This document shows positions 1 through 8,985 of a DNA stretch of 64,000 nt, piece by piece. Source of the DNA: an uncultured Erysipelotrichaceae bacterium. Its GTDB lineage: Bacteria; Bacillota_I; Bacilli_A; Erysipelotrichales; Erysipelotrichaceae. How positions within the stretch are numbered: the stretch's first letter is position 1; each line of letters begins with the position of its first letter. The notes beneath the pieces were generated by a model. The model did no database searches. It saw only the letters and a list, made by a program, of their open reading frames with translations, and was not told where the DNA came from. The translations under genes and the position numbers were made by a program. Location: contig CACYNH010000004.1 in assembly GCA_902775735.1 (NCBI GenBank), positions 1 through 64,000 of the forward strand. The letters are read 5' to 3'.

Positions 1-33
1 TTTTTTTACTCTCCAGGTCATTTTTCTACTGGT

Positions 34-100
34 CCCCCATGAGGTCACCCATCAAATCCCCCATGAAATTTGACTAGCCCCCACGAAGTTTGGTTACCCT
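34..100. repeat. Imperfect direct repeats, possible IS21-like element end
   Basis: Three short imperfect direct repeats starting CCCCCAY-GARRTYN occur at 34, 58 and 78, about 20-24 bases apart, in a stretch with no coding potential that runs to the left edge of the window. Multiple short terminal repeats of this kind are typical of IS21-family (istA/istB) element ends, but no transposase is inside the window, so the assignment is an inference. Confidence 0.4.
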
Positions 101-130
101 CTGTTTCTGTAAGTCTTAAGAATGAAGGGA

Positions 131-1675
131 TTATTCTTTTTCGCCAAGCGCTTCGCTCTGGGGGACAAGAACTTTTTCATTATAGCATTCGAACGCTTCT
201 TCCACGACTTTCGCGTCAGGCTTGGGCGTGAAGGCGGAGATGATGGGGACAATGATCAGACCCGCGATCATGCAGAAGGCGCCGGCGTTGATCGGTGACT
301 GCAGCAGAACGGGGAATGAGCCTCTTACCAGCATGTTCGCCAGCATGACCACAGTTGAGAAGATGAAGCTGCACCAGACGGAGATTCTGGAAGCGCCTTT
401 CCAGTAGAGGCCATAGAGGAACGGTGCCAGGAAAGCGCCGGCCAGCGCGCCCCAGGAGACACCCATCAGCTGGGCGATGAAGGTGATGTTGGACTTGTAC
501 TGGACAATCGCGATCACAACCGAGATGGCGATAAAGACAACGATCAGGCTCCTCATGATCAATACCTGCTTCTTTTCATCCATATCCTTGATGACATGAT
601 CCTTGAGCAGATCCAGTGTCATTGTCGAAGAGGATGTTAAGACCAGCGAGGAAAGGGTGGACATGGAAGCGGAAAGAACCAGGATGACGACAATGGCGAT
701 CAGGAAATCAGGAAGTCCGCTTAACATGGTCGGGATGATGGAGTCATAGCCGCCGGCCGCGATGTCGATCTGAGAAGAGAACAGTCTGCCGAAGCCGCCC
801 AGGAAGTAGCAGCCTCCGGCGACGATAATGGCGAATGCGGTGGAGACGATGGTGCCGGTGGAAATGGACTTTTCAGACTTGATCGCGTAGAACTTCTGGA
901 CCATCTGCGGCAGGCCCCATGTGCCTAATGACGTCAGGATGACAACGCCGAGCAGGTTGAGGGGATCGGGTCCGAAGAAGGAATTGAAGACACCGGGGGT
1001 TGAAGAGACGGAAGGATCACTGATCTTTCCAAGTCCGTCAAGCGCCGCCAGGAAGCCGCCCTGTGATTTGAGAACCGCCCATATAACCGCCGTAATTCCA
1101 AACAGCATGATAATACCCTGGATGAAGTCATTGATCGCGGTTGCCATGTACCCTCCGGCAATGACATAGACGCCGGTCAGGACCGCCATGACAATGACGC
1201 AGATGGAGTAGTCGATATTGAACGCCATTCCGAACAGACGTGACAAACCGTTGTAAAGGGATGCTGTGTAGGGGATTAAGAAGATGAAGGTGATGATGGA
1301 AGCGGCGATCTTGAGGGCGGTGCTTCCGAATCTTGCCTCAAAGAACTGGGGCATGGTGGCGGAGTTGAGGTGCTGGGTCATGATTCTTGTTCTTCTGCCG
1401 AGAATCACCCAGGCCATCAGGGAACCGATCAGGGCGTTGCCGATGCCGATCCATGTCGAAGCGATGCCGTATTTCCAGCCGAACTGTCCGGCGTAGCCGA
1501 CGAAGATGACCGCGGAGAAATAGGAAGTACCGTAGGCGAAAGCAGTGACCCAGGGGCCGACCGAGCGGCCGCCGAGAACGAATCCGCTGACATCGGCGGA
1601 ACTCTTGCGGTACATGAATCCGATTCCGATCATGACAGCGAAGAACAGAACAAGCAGTGCGATTTTGAAGAACAT
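131..1675 (-). CDS. Sodium:solute symporter (SSS/SSF family)
   Basis: A 514-residue integral membrane protein with about 13 hydrophobic segments, the usual size for the SSS family of sodium-coupled transporters (proline, pantothenate, acetate, sugar and other substrates). The family-like stretch GGYMATAINDFIQGIIML lies near residues 170-190, and the N-terminus MFFKIALLVLFFAVMIG is the first membrane helix. The start is supported by AGGAGGT eight bases upstream. The substrate cannot be told from sequence. It is divergent from a TrpR-like regulator gene across 150 bases that carry a good promoter and palindromic operator, so regulation by that neighbour is plausible but inferred. Confidence 0.9.
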   Translation of the reverse strand: MFFKIALLVLFFAVMIGIGFMYRKSSADVSGFVLGGRSVGPWVTAFAYGTSYFSAVIFVGYAGQFGWKYGIASTWIGIGNALIGSLMAWVILGRRTRIMTQHLNSATMPQFFEARFGSTALKIAASIITFIFLIPYTASLYNGLSRLFGMAFNIDYSICVIVMAVLTGVYVIAGGYMATAINDFIQGIIMLFGITAVIWAVLKSQGGFLAALDGLGKISDPSVSSTPGVFNSFFGPDPLNLLGVVILTSLGTWGLPQMVQKFYAIKSEKSISTGTIVSTAFAIIVAGGCYFLGGFGRLFSSQIDIAAGGYDSIIPTMLSGLPDFLIAIVVILVLSASMSTLSSLVLTSSSTMTLDLLKDHVIKDMDEKKQVLIMRSLIVVFIAISVVIAIVQYKSNITFIAQLMGVSWGALAGAFLAPFLYGLYWKGASRISVWCSFIFSTVVMLANMLVRGSFPVLLQSPINAGAFCMIAGLIIVPIISAFTPKPDAKVVEEAFECYNEKVLVPQSEALGEKE

Positions 1676-1709
1676 GGTGAATACCTCCTATTGAAATGCT
1701 TTTAACGAT

Positions 1710-1766
1710 TTAACGCATTAAAGCGTTAACAATTTAAAGTATACACATGCATGCCTGCGATGGCAA
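1710..1766 (-). promoter_or_regulatory. Promoter and operator of the SSS symporter gene
   Basis: Read on the minus strand: -35 TTGCCA (1766-1761), a 17-bp spacer, -10 TATACT (1743-1738). Just downstream, at about +2 to +21, lies the perfect inverted repeat TTAACGC-N6-GCGTTAA (1710-1729), placed where a repressor would block transcription. The decamer AATTTAAAGT also recurs 60 bases apart (1731 and 1791). Confidence 0.7.
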
Positions 1767-1826
1767 GCGGAAAGTGCAATTGAATTCATGAATTTAAAGT
1801 GTTAAACTGATGGTGGAGATAAACTA

Positions 1827-2123
1827 ATGAAAAACAATCTTGATACATTTGAAGTGGAACAGCTGTTCGAGGCGATTCTCAGCCTTGAAAACACCGCCGA
1901 ATGCCGCAAATTCTTCAAAGATATATGCACGGTCAATGAACTGCTGACCTTTGCCCAGCGGTTCGACGTCGGCATCCGTCTGCTTGAGGGAAGCACCTAC
2001 CAGGAGGTCTCCCGTGAGACCGGCGCCTCCACCGCGACGATCAGCCGGGTCAGAAGGCTGCTCGCCGATGATGAGGATGGCCTGGAGATGGCCGCTTCAA
2101 GACTGAAGAAGGAAAACAGTTAA
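1827..2123 (+). CDS. YerC/YecD-family TrpR-related DNA-binding protein
   Basis: A 98-residue protein matching the YerC/YecD branch of the TrpR superfamily. The segment CTVNELLTFAQRFDVGIRLL and the helix-turn-helix GSTYQEVSRETGASTATISR followed by VRRLL are the family hallmarks. TrpR controls tryptophan biosynthesis in enterobacteria; the Bacillota YerC proteins have no settled role. The start follows GGTGGAG with a seven-base spacer. The gene diverges from the symporter, and the palindrome between them is a candidate target. A weak hairpin with a T-run follows the stop. Confidence 0.88.
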   Translation: MKNNLDTFEVEQLFEAILSLENTAECRKFFKDICTVNELLTFAQRFDVGIRLLEGSTYQEVSRETGASTATISRVRRLLADDEDGLEMAASRLKKENS

Positions 2124-2150
2124 GAGAAGCCGGGGCACCGGTTTTTCTCT
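2124..2150 (+). terminator. Probable intrinsic terminator after yerC-like gene
   Basis: GAGAA-G-CCGG, loop GGCA, CCGG then TTTTTCTC directly after the stop codon; the stem is short with a small bulge. Confidence 0.5.
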
Positions 2151-2167
2151 TTCAGAGGGGGTTGTGT

Positions 2168-2869
2168 ATGGATCTTGATTTCTATATCCGCGAAAAACAG
2201 GATATTATCGATGCAATCGATTATTTCGGCTTCCTGCCGTTTTTTTCAGGTGAGATCCCCGGTTTCTCCGTTGAGGAACACTGCGATCCCTCCGTCTATT
2301 TCTCCGATCAGCCCGGCGTCTGGGAATGGAAGGGACCGATCATCCAGGAGACAAGAGCCGCATATGGCAAATTCTTCGGGAAAAAGGCCGGCTGGATCAA
2401 AAAAGAATGGTTTTATGACTTCGCCAACTACAGAAGGGACGGCTATGATTTCGACGCCCGCTTCGAGGACGGCCTTGCGACCTATGACGATCAGTATCTT
2501 TATAACCTGATCGCATCCCGCCACTCGGCGCTTTCCAAAGACCTCAAGGCGATCGGCGGCTATGTGAAGCCAAGAACGAAAACGCCCGATTCCTGGGAGC
2601 CGCGCAAAGGCTTTGACACGAAGATCACCCGCCTGCAGATGCAGTGCTATGTCGTGACCACCGACTTTGAATATGAAGTGGATAAAAACGGAAACTTCTA
2701 CGGCTGGGGTATCGCCCGCTACGCCACGCCGGAGGAATTCTACGGGAAGAAGTGGATTGAGAAAGTCTATAAGCGGACGCCGGAAGAATCATATAAACGG
2801 ATTATCCGCCACATGAAAAAAGTTCTCCTGGGCGTGCCGGAAGAACAGATTGAGAAGCTGATCGGTTAA
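2168..2869 (+). CDS. Conserved hypothetical protein (AlkZ-related-like)
   Basis: A 233-residue soluble protein rich in aromatic and charged residues, without signal peptide or membrane segment. The pattern IQETRAAYGKFFGKKAGWIK followed by WFYDFANYRRDGYDFDARFE resembles proteins labelled 'AlkZ-related' in Clostridia, that is, distant to the YcaQ/AlkZ DNA glycosylase group; this is from memory and not certain. The ATG at 2168 is preferred over a TTG two codons upstream because AGAGGGGG sits seven bases before it. It may be transcribed together with the regulator upstream. Confidence 0.7.
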   Translation: MDLDFYIREKQDIIDAIDYFGFLPFFSGEIPGFSVEEHCDPSVYFSDQPGVWEWKGPIIQETRAAYGKFFGKKAGWIKKEWFYDFANYRRDGYDFDARFEDGLATYDDQYLYNLIASRHSALSKDLKAIGGYVKPRTKTPDSWEPRKGFDTKITRLQMQCYVVTTDFEYEVDKNGNFYGWGIARYATPEEFYGKKWIEKVYKRTPEESYKRIIRHMKKVLLGVPEEQIEKLIG

Positions 2870-2898
2870 CGGTCGCTTTTTTCTTTATGGGCAGAGGC

Positions 2899-4269
2899 TT
2901 ACCGTGCCGGGACGGAGGCTCTGTCTTTCCATCTGCCCGAAAGCAGATAGGTGCCCCCGATAAAGAAGGGAACCAGGCCGGAAAGAGCGTTTCCGTACCA
3001 GAAGCCTTTGATGCCCCAGTTCAGCACGACGCCAAGCAATAACGCCAGGCCGATGCGGCAGACGATGCCGTCGAGCAGCGCGACCGCCAGGTTGAGCTTG
3101 GAGTTGCCTGAGCCGTTGATCAGGGCGAAGTTGGCCGGTCTGAGTGTGGCGCCGAGATACTGCACCATGGCGACCGGGATATAGGTGATGGCCATTTCCA
3201 GAACCGAAGGATCGCTGGAGAAAAGCCCGAAAAGCCATTCCGGTTTGAAAGCTGTGATAACCGCGAAGACGGAAGAAGGAACCGCGACAATCCAGAGGGC
3301 GTTGAAGACAACAGAGGGAACCCGGCCGGTTTTTCCCGCGCCAAGCGCCTGGGCGATCATCGCGCCGCCGGCGGAGGAGATGGACTGGGAAACGATCGAG
3401 ATCATCGACTCAAGCTTTCTGGCCACGCCGGTGACCGCCACCGCGGTGGTGCCGTAGGTGTTGATATAGGAATTGACAAACAGCATCGAGAAGGTGATCG
3501 CGGCTGACTGGATCGCCATCGGCACGCCGAGGGAAATCAATTGCGGGAAGACGGATTTATAGATCCGGAAGTGTTCCGGTTTGAAATCAAAGTTGAACTG
3601 TTCACGCTTGCGGTAGAGCAGCATGATCGCGAAGATGAAGCTGACCGCCTGGCCGATGACTGTCGCAAGAGCCGCGCCGAAGGGACCCCAGCGGAAGACG
3701 GCGACAAACAGCAGGTCGAGGATGACATTGACCACGGAAGCGATGGCGATGAACATGAACGGATGTTTCGAGTCGCCCATACCTCTTAAGATCGCCGAAA
3801 CAAGGTTGTAGCCGTAAATGAAGACGACGCCGTAGACGCAGGTGACGCTGTACTGTCTTGTCATCTCAAAGATTTCATCCGGCGTGTTGAGCCAGGCGAT
3901 GATGCCTCTGTAGCTGAACAGGAAGATGATCATGATCACGACGGCCGCGGAGAACAGGAAGGTGAACAGGGTGCCGATCATTTCGCCGACCCTGTCTTTT
4001 CTGTTTTCGCCGACAAAGCGGGAGATCAGGATCTGCCCGGCGTTGGAGAAGCCCATCGCGAAGAATGTCAGCAGCTGCAGCACCTCGCCGCCGATCGATA
4101 CCGCCGAAAGACCGCCGGTGCCGACAAAGCGGCCGACCACGATCATATCGACCATATTGTAGAAGGTCTGCAGCAGACCGGAAAGGAACAGAGGCATCGC
4201 GAATGTTAACAAAGTGACAGGAACACTGCCTGTCGTCAGGTCACGGATCAGTTCTTTTTTCTCACTCAT
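2899..4269 (-). CDS. MATE-family multidrug/flavin efflux transporter
   Basis: A membrane protein of 456 residues with twelve predicted helices in two homologous halves, the normal length for MATE exporters (NorM/DinF type), which expel cationic compounds using sodium or proton gradients. The N-terminal segment VTLLTFAMPLFLSGLLQTFYN with NMVDMIVVGRFVG is the family signature. The ATG at 4269 is chosen over the one two codons upstream because GGAGGA is seven bases before it. It stands alone, convergent with the preceding gene and divergent from the MoxR operon. Substrate unknown. A second, broken MATE gene lies at 7608. Confidence 0.9.
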   Translation of the reverse strand: MSEKKELIRDLTTGSVPVTLLTFAMPLFLSGLLQTFYNMVDMIVVGRFVGTGGLSAVSIGGEVLQLLTFFAMGFSNAGQILISRFVGENRKDRVGEMIGTLFTFLFSAAVVIMIIFLFSYRGIIAWLNTPDEIFEMTRQYSVTCVYGVVFIYGYNLVSAILRGMGDSKHPFMFIAIASVVNVILDLLFVAVFRWGPFGAALATVIGQAVSFIFAIMLLYRKREQFNFDFKPEHFRIYKSVFPQLISLGVPMAIQSAAITFSMLFVNSYINTYGTTAVAVTGVARKLESMISIVSQSISSAGGAMIAQALGAGKTGRVPSVVFNALWIVAVPSSVFAVITAFKPEWLFGLFSSDPSVLEMAITYIPVAMVQYLGATLRPANFALINGSGNSKLNLAVALLDGIVCRIGLALLLGVVLNWGIKGFWYGNALSGLVPFFIGGTYLLSGRWKDRASVPAR

Positions 4270-4313
4270 TGTCATTCCTCCGCTTTTTCACTTCCTTAAT
4301 GATAGCAGATTTA

Positions 4314-4356
4314 AGCTCCTCAGTCAGTGCGTCAGGAGCTCATCACGTAGTATAAT
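4314..4356 (+). promoter_or_regulatory. Promoter of the MoxR operon with inverted repeat
   Basis: A perfect -10 hexamer TATAAT at 4351-4356 lies 27 bases before the ATG. Upstream, AGCTCCT (4314-4320) and AGGAGCT (4334-4340) form a 7-bp inverted repeat overlapping the -35 region, which itself is poor; this suggests an operator. Confidence 0.55.
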
Positions 4357-4383
4357 CATGGCATTAAAGGTGAGGAAAATCAC

Positions 4384-5328
4384 ATGAACCTGACAGAATA
4401 CAGAAACCGGATTGTCAACTGCTGCAGAGGGATTATCCGCGGCAAGGACGATATTATTGAAAACGTGCTGATCTGCTGGCTGTGCGGCGGCCACATTCTT
4501 CTTGAAGATGTCCCCGGCACCGGCAAGACCATTCTTTTACGCTCTTTCGCCAAAGCGACCGGCGGCTCTTTCCGCAGAATCCAGTTCACCCCGGACCTGC
4601 TGCCGTCGGACCTGACCGGCCTCAACATCTTTGATCAGAAGACGTCCGAATTCGTCTTCCGGCCCGGTCCTCTGTTTGCCAACATGGTCCTGGCCGATGA
4701 AATCAACCGCGCCACCCCGCGCACCCAGTCCGCTCTTCTTGAAGCGATGGCGGAAAAACAGGTGAGCGTGGACGGCGACACATACCCGATGGCGGACCTG
4801 TTTATGATCATGGCGACCGAAAACCCGCTCGAATCCTTCGGCACTTTCGCTCTGCCGGAAGCACAGACCGACCGTTTTCTCATGCGCCTTTCCATGGGCT
4901 ACATGAAAAGGGAAGAGGAGATGGAAGTCATCCGCGGCACCGACACATCCATCGCTGTCGAAAAGCTTGAGCCTGTCATCACCCCCGAAGACACCATCGC
5001 GGCAAGAAAGCAGGCGGAAGACATTGAAATGAGTTCCGACGTGCTGGATTATCTGATGAAAATTGTTGAGGAAACCCGCGTCGACGCCCGCATCCGGGCC
5101 GGCGTCTCCACCAGAGGCGCGATCGCTCTTTACCGCGCGTCCTGCGCAAGGGCGGGCATCAATGGCCGCACCTATGTGCTGCCCGAGGACATCAAAGCTC
5201 TGGCAGTGCCGGTTCTTGCCCACCGTCTTTCTCTTTCGGCATCCTCGAACCGCTCCTCACAGGAGGAGATGATCGCCGGCATTCTGGAAAGAATTCCGGT
5301 TCCGCTTGAGGAGAGCGTTTTTGCATGA
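4384..5328 (+). CDS. MoxR-family AAA+ ATPase
   Basis: A 314-residue AAA+ ATPase of the MoxR/RavA clade. Walker A is DVPGTGKTILL near residues 46-56, Walker B is VLADEINRATPRTQSALLEA near 102-121, and ATENPLESFGTFALPEAQTDR carries sensor 1 and the arginine region. MoxR ATPases act as chaperones that mature or assemble enzyme complexes, usually with a von Willebrand (DUF58 or VWA) partner. The next gene, DUF58, overlaps by four bases (ATGA), so the two are translationally coupled. It is the first gene of a three-gene operon with the classical order MoxR-DUF58-transglutaminase/DUF4129-like. Confidence 0.93.
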   Translation: MNLTEYRNRIVNCCRGIIRGKDDIIENVLICWLCGGHILLEDVPGTGKTILLRSFAKATGGSFRRIQFTPDLLPSDLTGLNIFDQKTSEFVFRPGPLFANMVLADEINRATPRTQSALLEAMAEKQVSVDGDTYPMADLFMIMATENPLESFGTFALPEAQTDRFLMRLSMGYMKREEEMEVIRGTDTSIAVEKLEPVITPEDTIAARKQAEDIEMSSDVLDYLMKIVEETRVDARIRAGVSTRGAIALYRASCARAGINGRTYVLPEDIKALAVPVLAHRLSLSASSNRSSQEEMIAGILERIPVPLEESVFA

Positions 5329-6380
5329 TTGTCTTTCTGCTCATCTTAGTGGCCGTATCCCTGATCATCGAGGTGATCTCCCTGGACACCTCTTTTGAGA
5401 ATATAAAATTTGAATTCAGGACCGACCGCCGCTCAACCGAGCCGGATGAGCCTTTTCAGATTATCCACCAGCTGTCCAATACCGACTGGGCGCCGGTCAC
5501 CTTCCTCAAGACAAGAATCCTGTTCCCCCGCGGCACCCTGACCTCAAGAAACGCGGCCGTATATATCAACAGCTTTGAAAGAAAAACCGACCAGCATTAC
5601 TTCCTGTTCGGCCACCGCCGCCTGACCAGAAAAGTGCCTGCCGTTCTTCACGAAAGGGGCTTCTACTGGTTTGAGGACGCGACGATGGAGCGGGGAGATT
5701 TCCTTGGTTTGAAGACAAGCGTGACCCATGCCTGGGGCTATTCCGGCATCGTTGTCTATCCGGCCCGCATCACCGATTCCCGCAGCGTTGAAACACTCTC
5801 CGGCATCGTCGGCGATTATCTTTCCCAGCCTTTCTTAATGCGCGATCCGATCCTGACCATCGGCGTGCGCGGCTATACGGGAAGCGAGCCGATGAAGACA
5901 ATCAGCTGGAAAAAAACAGCGGCCAGAGGATCATTGATGGTCAGGGAGTTCGATTATACAAGAGAGCGCTCCTGTTCTCTGATTGTCTGCGGCAGCACCG
6001 ACGCCTCCGATGAACAGATGGACGCCTGCGCAAGAATCGCAAGAACCGCCGGGGAAATGTTAATGGAGCAGGGCGTGCAGCTCCGTTTCTTCACAAACTC
6101 CTATCTGCAGGCCTGCCGTCCCTTTGAAATCTATAAATCCGAAGCCTCCAGAACAAGTGAGGAAATGTTTCTGGACCAGCTGGCAAGACTCCGTCCGGGC
6201 GCCGTGGCATCCCGGGACCGTCTGATCGATGAGCTGGCCGCCTCGAAAGCCGAGCAGTGCATCCTGATCGCGCCGGTGCGTGAGGAAAGCGCTGAACAGC
6301 TGGCACAGAGTATCTCCGCTCTTACCCGCAGCAGCACTTCGGTCATTTACGCGGACGATTTCGCGGAGGTGAAATCATGA
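5325..6380 (+). CDS. DUF58 domain-containing protein
   Basis: A 351-residue protein with one N-terminal membrane helix (residues 1-15, starting MIVFLLILVAVSLIIEVISL), then a beta-rich region. The DUF58 core has YTGSEPMKTISWKKTAARG near residues 183-201 followed by VREFDYTRE, the conserved stretch of the family. DUF58 proteins are the invariable partners of MoxR ATPases and carry a VWA-like fold in the C-terminal part. It overlaps MoxR by four bases upstream and the next gene by four bases downstream. The biochemical role is not known. Confidence 0.9.
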   Translation: MIVFLLILVAVSLIIEVISLDTSFENIKFEFRTDRRSTEPDEPFQIIHQLSNTDWAPVTFLKTRILFPRGTLTSRNAAVYINSFERKTDQHYFLFGHRRLTRKVPAVLHERGFYWFEDATMERGDFLGLKTSVTHAWGYSGIVVYPARITDSRSVETLSGIVGDYLSQPFLMRDPILTIGVRGYTGSEPMKTISWKKTAARGSLMVREFDYTRERSCSLIVCGSTDASDEQMDACARIARTAGEMLMEQGVQLRFFTNSYLQACRPFEIYKSEASRTSEEMFLDQLARLRPGAVASRDRLIDELAASKAEQCILIAPVREESAEQLAQSISALTRSSTSVIYADDFAEVKS

Positions 6381-7555
6381 GCGCATTCTTTACCCTGAAT
6401 TTTGATCTAGCGGTCTATTACACCATCCTCATGTACCTGGCGGATGTGATCATTATGATTCCCCGTTTCGCCCCGGGCTATGTGTTTCTGGTGCTGATGA
6501 TCTCTCTTTACTCACTGCGCATCACCTATCTTCAGGAAAGAACAGGGCTGAATGTGCTCTGCGCCTTTGTGCCGTTTCTTTCGCTGCTTTTCAGGCCCAC
6601 GCTTCTGCAGGCCGGGCTGATGGCGCCGGTATGGATCTGGCTGGTGATCCGGATGTACCGGATGGACTATGACCATGGCTACAGCCAGTTCAAAAACCTT
6701 TGCGGCAATGTGCTGATCACTGAATTCATCCTGTCCCTTGTTCTCTTCTATCTGACCAGAACCGGCAATGCCCTGATCAGTTCGATTCCTTATCTTGCCA
6801 TTGAACTGTGCGTGATGGTATGCACGCTGCGCTATCTGCGTCAGGAACGCACCGGCGGGATGATTTCTCTTGCTATGACCGGCAGCGTCATGGTGCTTTC
6901 GCTTCTTGCCTCTTTGACCGGATTTCTTTCCCGTGTCTTCCGTCTGCTGGGAAGGATTTATCTCACCCTTGTCTCAAAGCTGTTTTCATCCGCGCTTCCG
7001 GATCAGCTTCCTCAGATTGATACGGATATTGAGCTTCCCGACGCCCTGATTGTCGATACCGGCGGGTCCCCGATGGAAAGCACAGGCAATGTTGTGATCA
7101 ATGTGATCGCGGCAGTGAAGGAAATGTCGCTGCTGGAAAAGATCCTCATCATCGCCGTGCTTGTGCTCATCGTGCTTGCTGTTGCCGGTGTGATTCTTTA
7201 CAGCCTCAAAGGCCACCGCTATTACAGGCGGAAAAAGAACGAGGACATCACCGAAAAGATTGAAGGGAAAAAGAGGAACAGAATGCCGCTGTTTGCGCCT
7301 GCGGACCACCGCGAGGCGGTGCGCTGGTATTACGCCCGCTATATGAAGGAATGCCGTAAAAAAGGCATCCTGATCACACCGCAGATGAACAGCGCGGAAA
7401 TCGAGGCGGCCGATGATCTTCTCGATCCCTCCAGCAAACGCGCATTCCGCGATCTGTATATCCGCTGCCGCTATTCTTCCTATGAAGCGGACAGTGAGGA
7501 TGTGAAAAAAGCGAAGCAGTTTTATAAGAATGCCAGAAATGCCGCCCGGGCTTAA
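6377..7555 (+). CDS. Multi-pass membrane protein with DUF4129-like C-terminus
   Basis: The third gene of the MoxR-DUF58 operon encodes 392 residues. It has about six N-terminal helices in the first 200 residues, an extracytoplasmic segment near 205-245, another helix near 255-275 (ILIIAVLVLIVLAVAGVILY) and a cytoplasmic tail. The tail pattern REAVRWYYARYMKECRKKG followed by a run ending RCRYSS resembles the DUF4129 tail found after transglutaminase domains in this operon type. No transglutaminase Cys-His-Asp core is visible, so this is a shortened version of the usual partner. The gene overlaps DUF58 by four bases. Confidence 0.75.
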   Translation: MSAFFTLNFDLAVYYTILMYLADVIIMIPRFAPGYVFLVLMISLYSLRITYLQERTGLNVLCAFVPFLSLLFRPTLLQAGLMAPVWIWLVIRMYRMDYDHGYSQFKNLCGNVLITEFILSLVLFYLTRTGNALISSIPYLAIELCVMVCTLRYLRQERTGGMISLAMTGSVMVLSLLASLTGFLSRVFRLLGRIYLTLVSKLFSSALPDQLPQIDTDIELPDALIVDTGGSPMESTGNVVINVIAAVKEMSLLEKILIIAVLVLIVLAVAGVILYSLKGHRYYRRKKNEDITEKIEGKKRNRMPLFAPADHREAVRWYYARYMKECRKKGILITPQMNSAEIEAADDLLDPSSKRAFRDLYIRCRYSSYEADSEDVKKAKQFYKNARNAARA

Positions 7556-7607
7556 TGTTCAACACAGCCCGGCAATGATAGAATAAAATTCCGGAAGGAG
7601 GAAGCTT

Positions 7608-8965
7608 ATGCAGAATGATTTCGGTACCGGGAAAATCTGGAAGATCATCCTGGCCCAGTCGGTGCCGCTGATGTTCGCCCAGCTTGTGCATCTTCTGTAC
7701 AACGTGGTGGACAGAATTTATATCGGCCACCTGGAAGGCATCGGCTCCCTGGCTCTGACCGGCATCGGCCTGGCCTTTCCTCTGACCACGCTCATCGCGG
7801 CTTTTACAAACCTGTTCGCGACCGGCGGGGCGCCGTTATTCGCGATCGCAAGAGGCGAGGGCAATGAAGAAAGGGCAGGGACGATTCTCTCCCAGGTCTT
7901 CGGGGATCTGCTTTTCACAAGCGTGATCCTGTTCCTGCTCAGCTGGTTTTTCCGCAAGCCGATTACGCCTTCGGCGCATCCGACACGTCCTATGTCTACG
8001 CTGACCAGTATCTGAGAATCTATCTCTGGGGAACGCTGGCGGCGATGCTGGCGACGGGACTCAACGGCTTCATCAACGCTTCCGGCTATCCGAAGATCGG
8101 CATGATGACCGTGTTCCTGGGCGCTTTTCTGAATCTGATCCTGGATCCGGTCTTCATCTTCGTGTTCCATATGAATGTGGCCGGGGCGGCGCTTGCGACC
8201 GTCATTTCCCAGATCGCTTCGGCCGTCTGGGCGGTCAGTTTCTTCACCGGCACTAACGCGGTCTACCGGATCGACTTCACAAAGATTCTTCCCGATTTCG
8301 GGCTGTTAAGGGAAATCATCCCGATCGGTCTGGCCGGCTTTGTCGTCCAGGGCACCAACGCCACCGTTCAGATTGTATGCAACCGTGTGCTGAGACAGTA
8401 CGGCGGCGATCTCTATGTCGGCATCATGACCGTCATCAACTCCGTCCGTGAGATCCTCTCACTGCCGGTCCAGTCGCTCTCCAACGGCACCCAGCCGGTG
8501 CTCTCCTATAACTACGGCGCGAAGAAATACAGCCGCATCAAAGAAGGCATCCGCGTTTCGACAATCGCCGGATTTATCTATACGGCGCTTGCCTGGGCGG
8601 CAGTGCTGCTGTTCCCGCGTCAGCTCTTCAGCATCTTTACAAGCTCAGAGGAAATGATCGAGGCCGGCACCCCGGCGCTCAACATGTACTTCTTCGGCTT
8701 TATCTTCATGACCTTCCAGTTCTCCGGCCAGTCGGCCTTCACGGCCCTCAAGTGCTCCAAACGGGCGGTCTTCTTCTCGATCTTCCGCAAGGTCATTATC
8801 GTCGTTCCCCTGACCATTCTTCTGCCGAAGATGGGATACGGGGTCAACGGCGTCTGGATGGCGGAGCCGGTATCCAACCTGATCGGAGGGCTGGCCGCAT
8901 TCACCACAATGTATCTGACCCTTTACAGAAAACTCCCCGCCGACGGGGAAACCGCCCACATTTGA
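7608..8965 (+). pseudogene. MATE-family efflux transporter, frameshifted
   Basis: Two reading frames together give one MATE protein of about 452 residues. The first frame (7608-8015) encodes the N-terminus from MQNDFGTGKIWKIILAQSVP through LSWFFRKPI, then runs into unrelated residues. The family sequence continues in another frame from about 7961 as DYAFGASDTSYVYADQYLR and on to 8965. A gain of one base or loss of two near 7959-7966 explains it. RBS GGAAGGAGG precedes the ATG. Codon usage and conservation on both sides look intact, so the event is recent or is a sequencing error. Confidence 0.85.
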
Positions 8966-8985
8966 AAAAGGAGGAACTCTTCCGC

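Noticed and set aside
4537-5223. Long antisense open frame opposite moxR (and similar ones opposite fdh-like, nrdD, DAC and other genes)
   Set aside because: These reading frames are shadows of strongly biased codons in well-identified genes; they have no RBS, no family similarity and low-complexity His/Gly/Val-rich composition.
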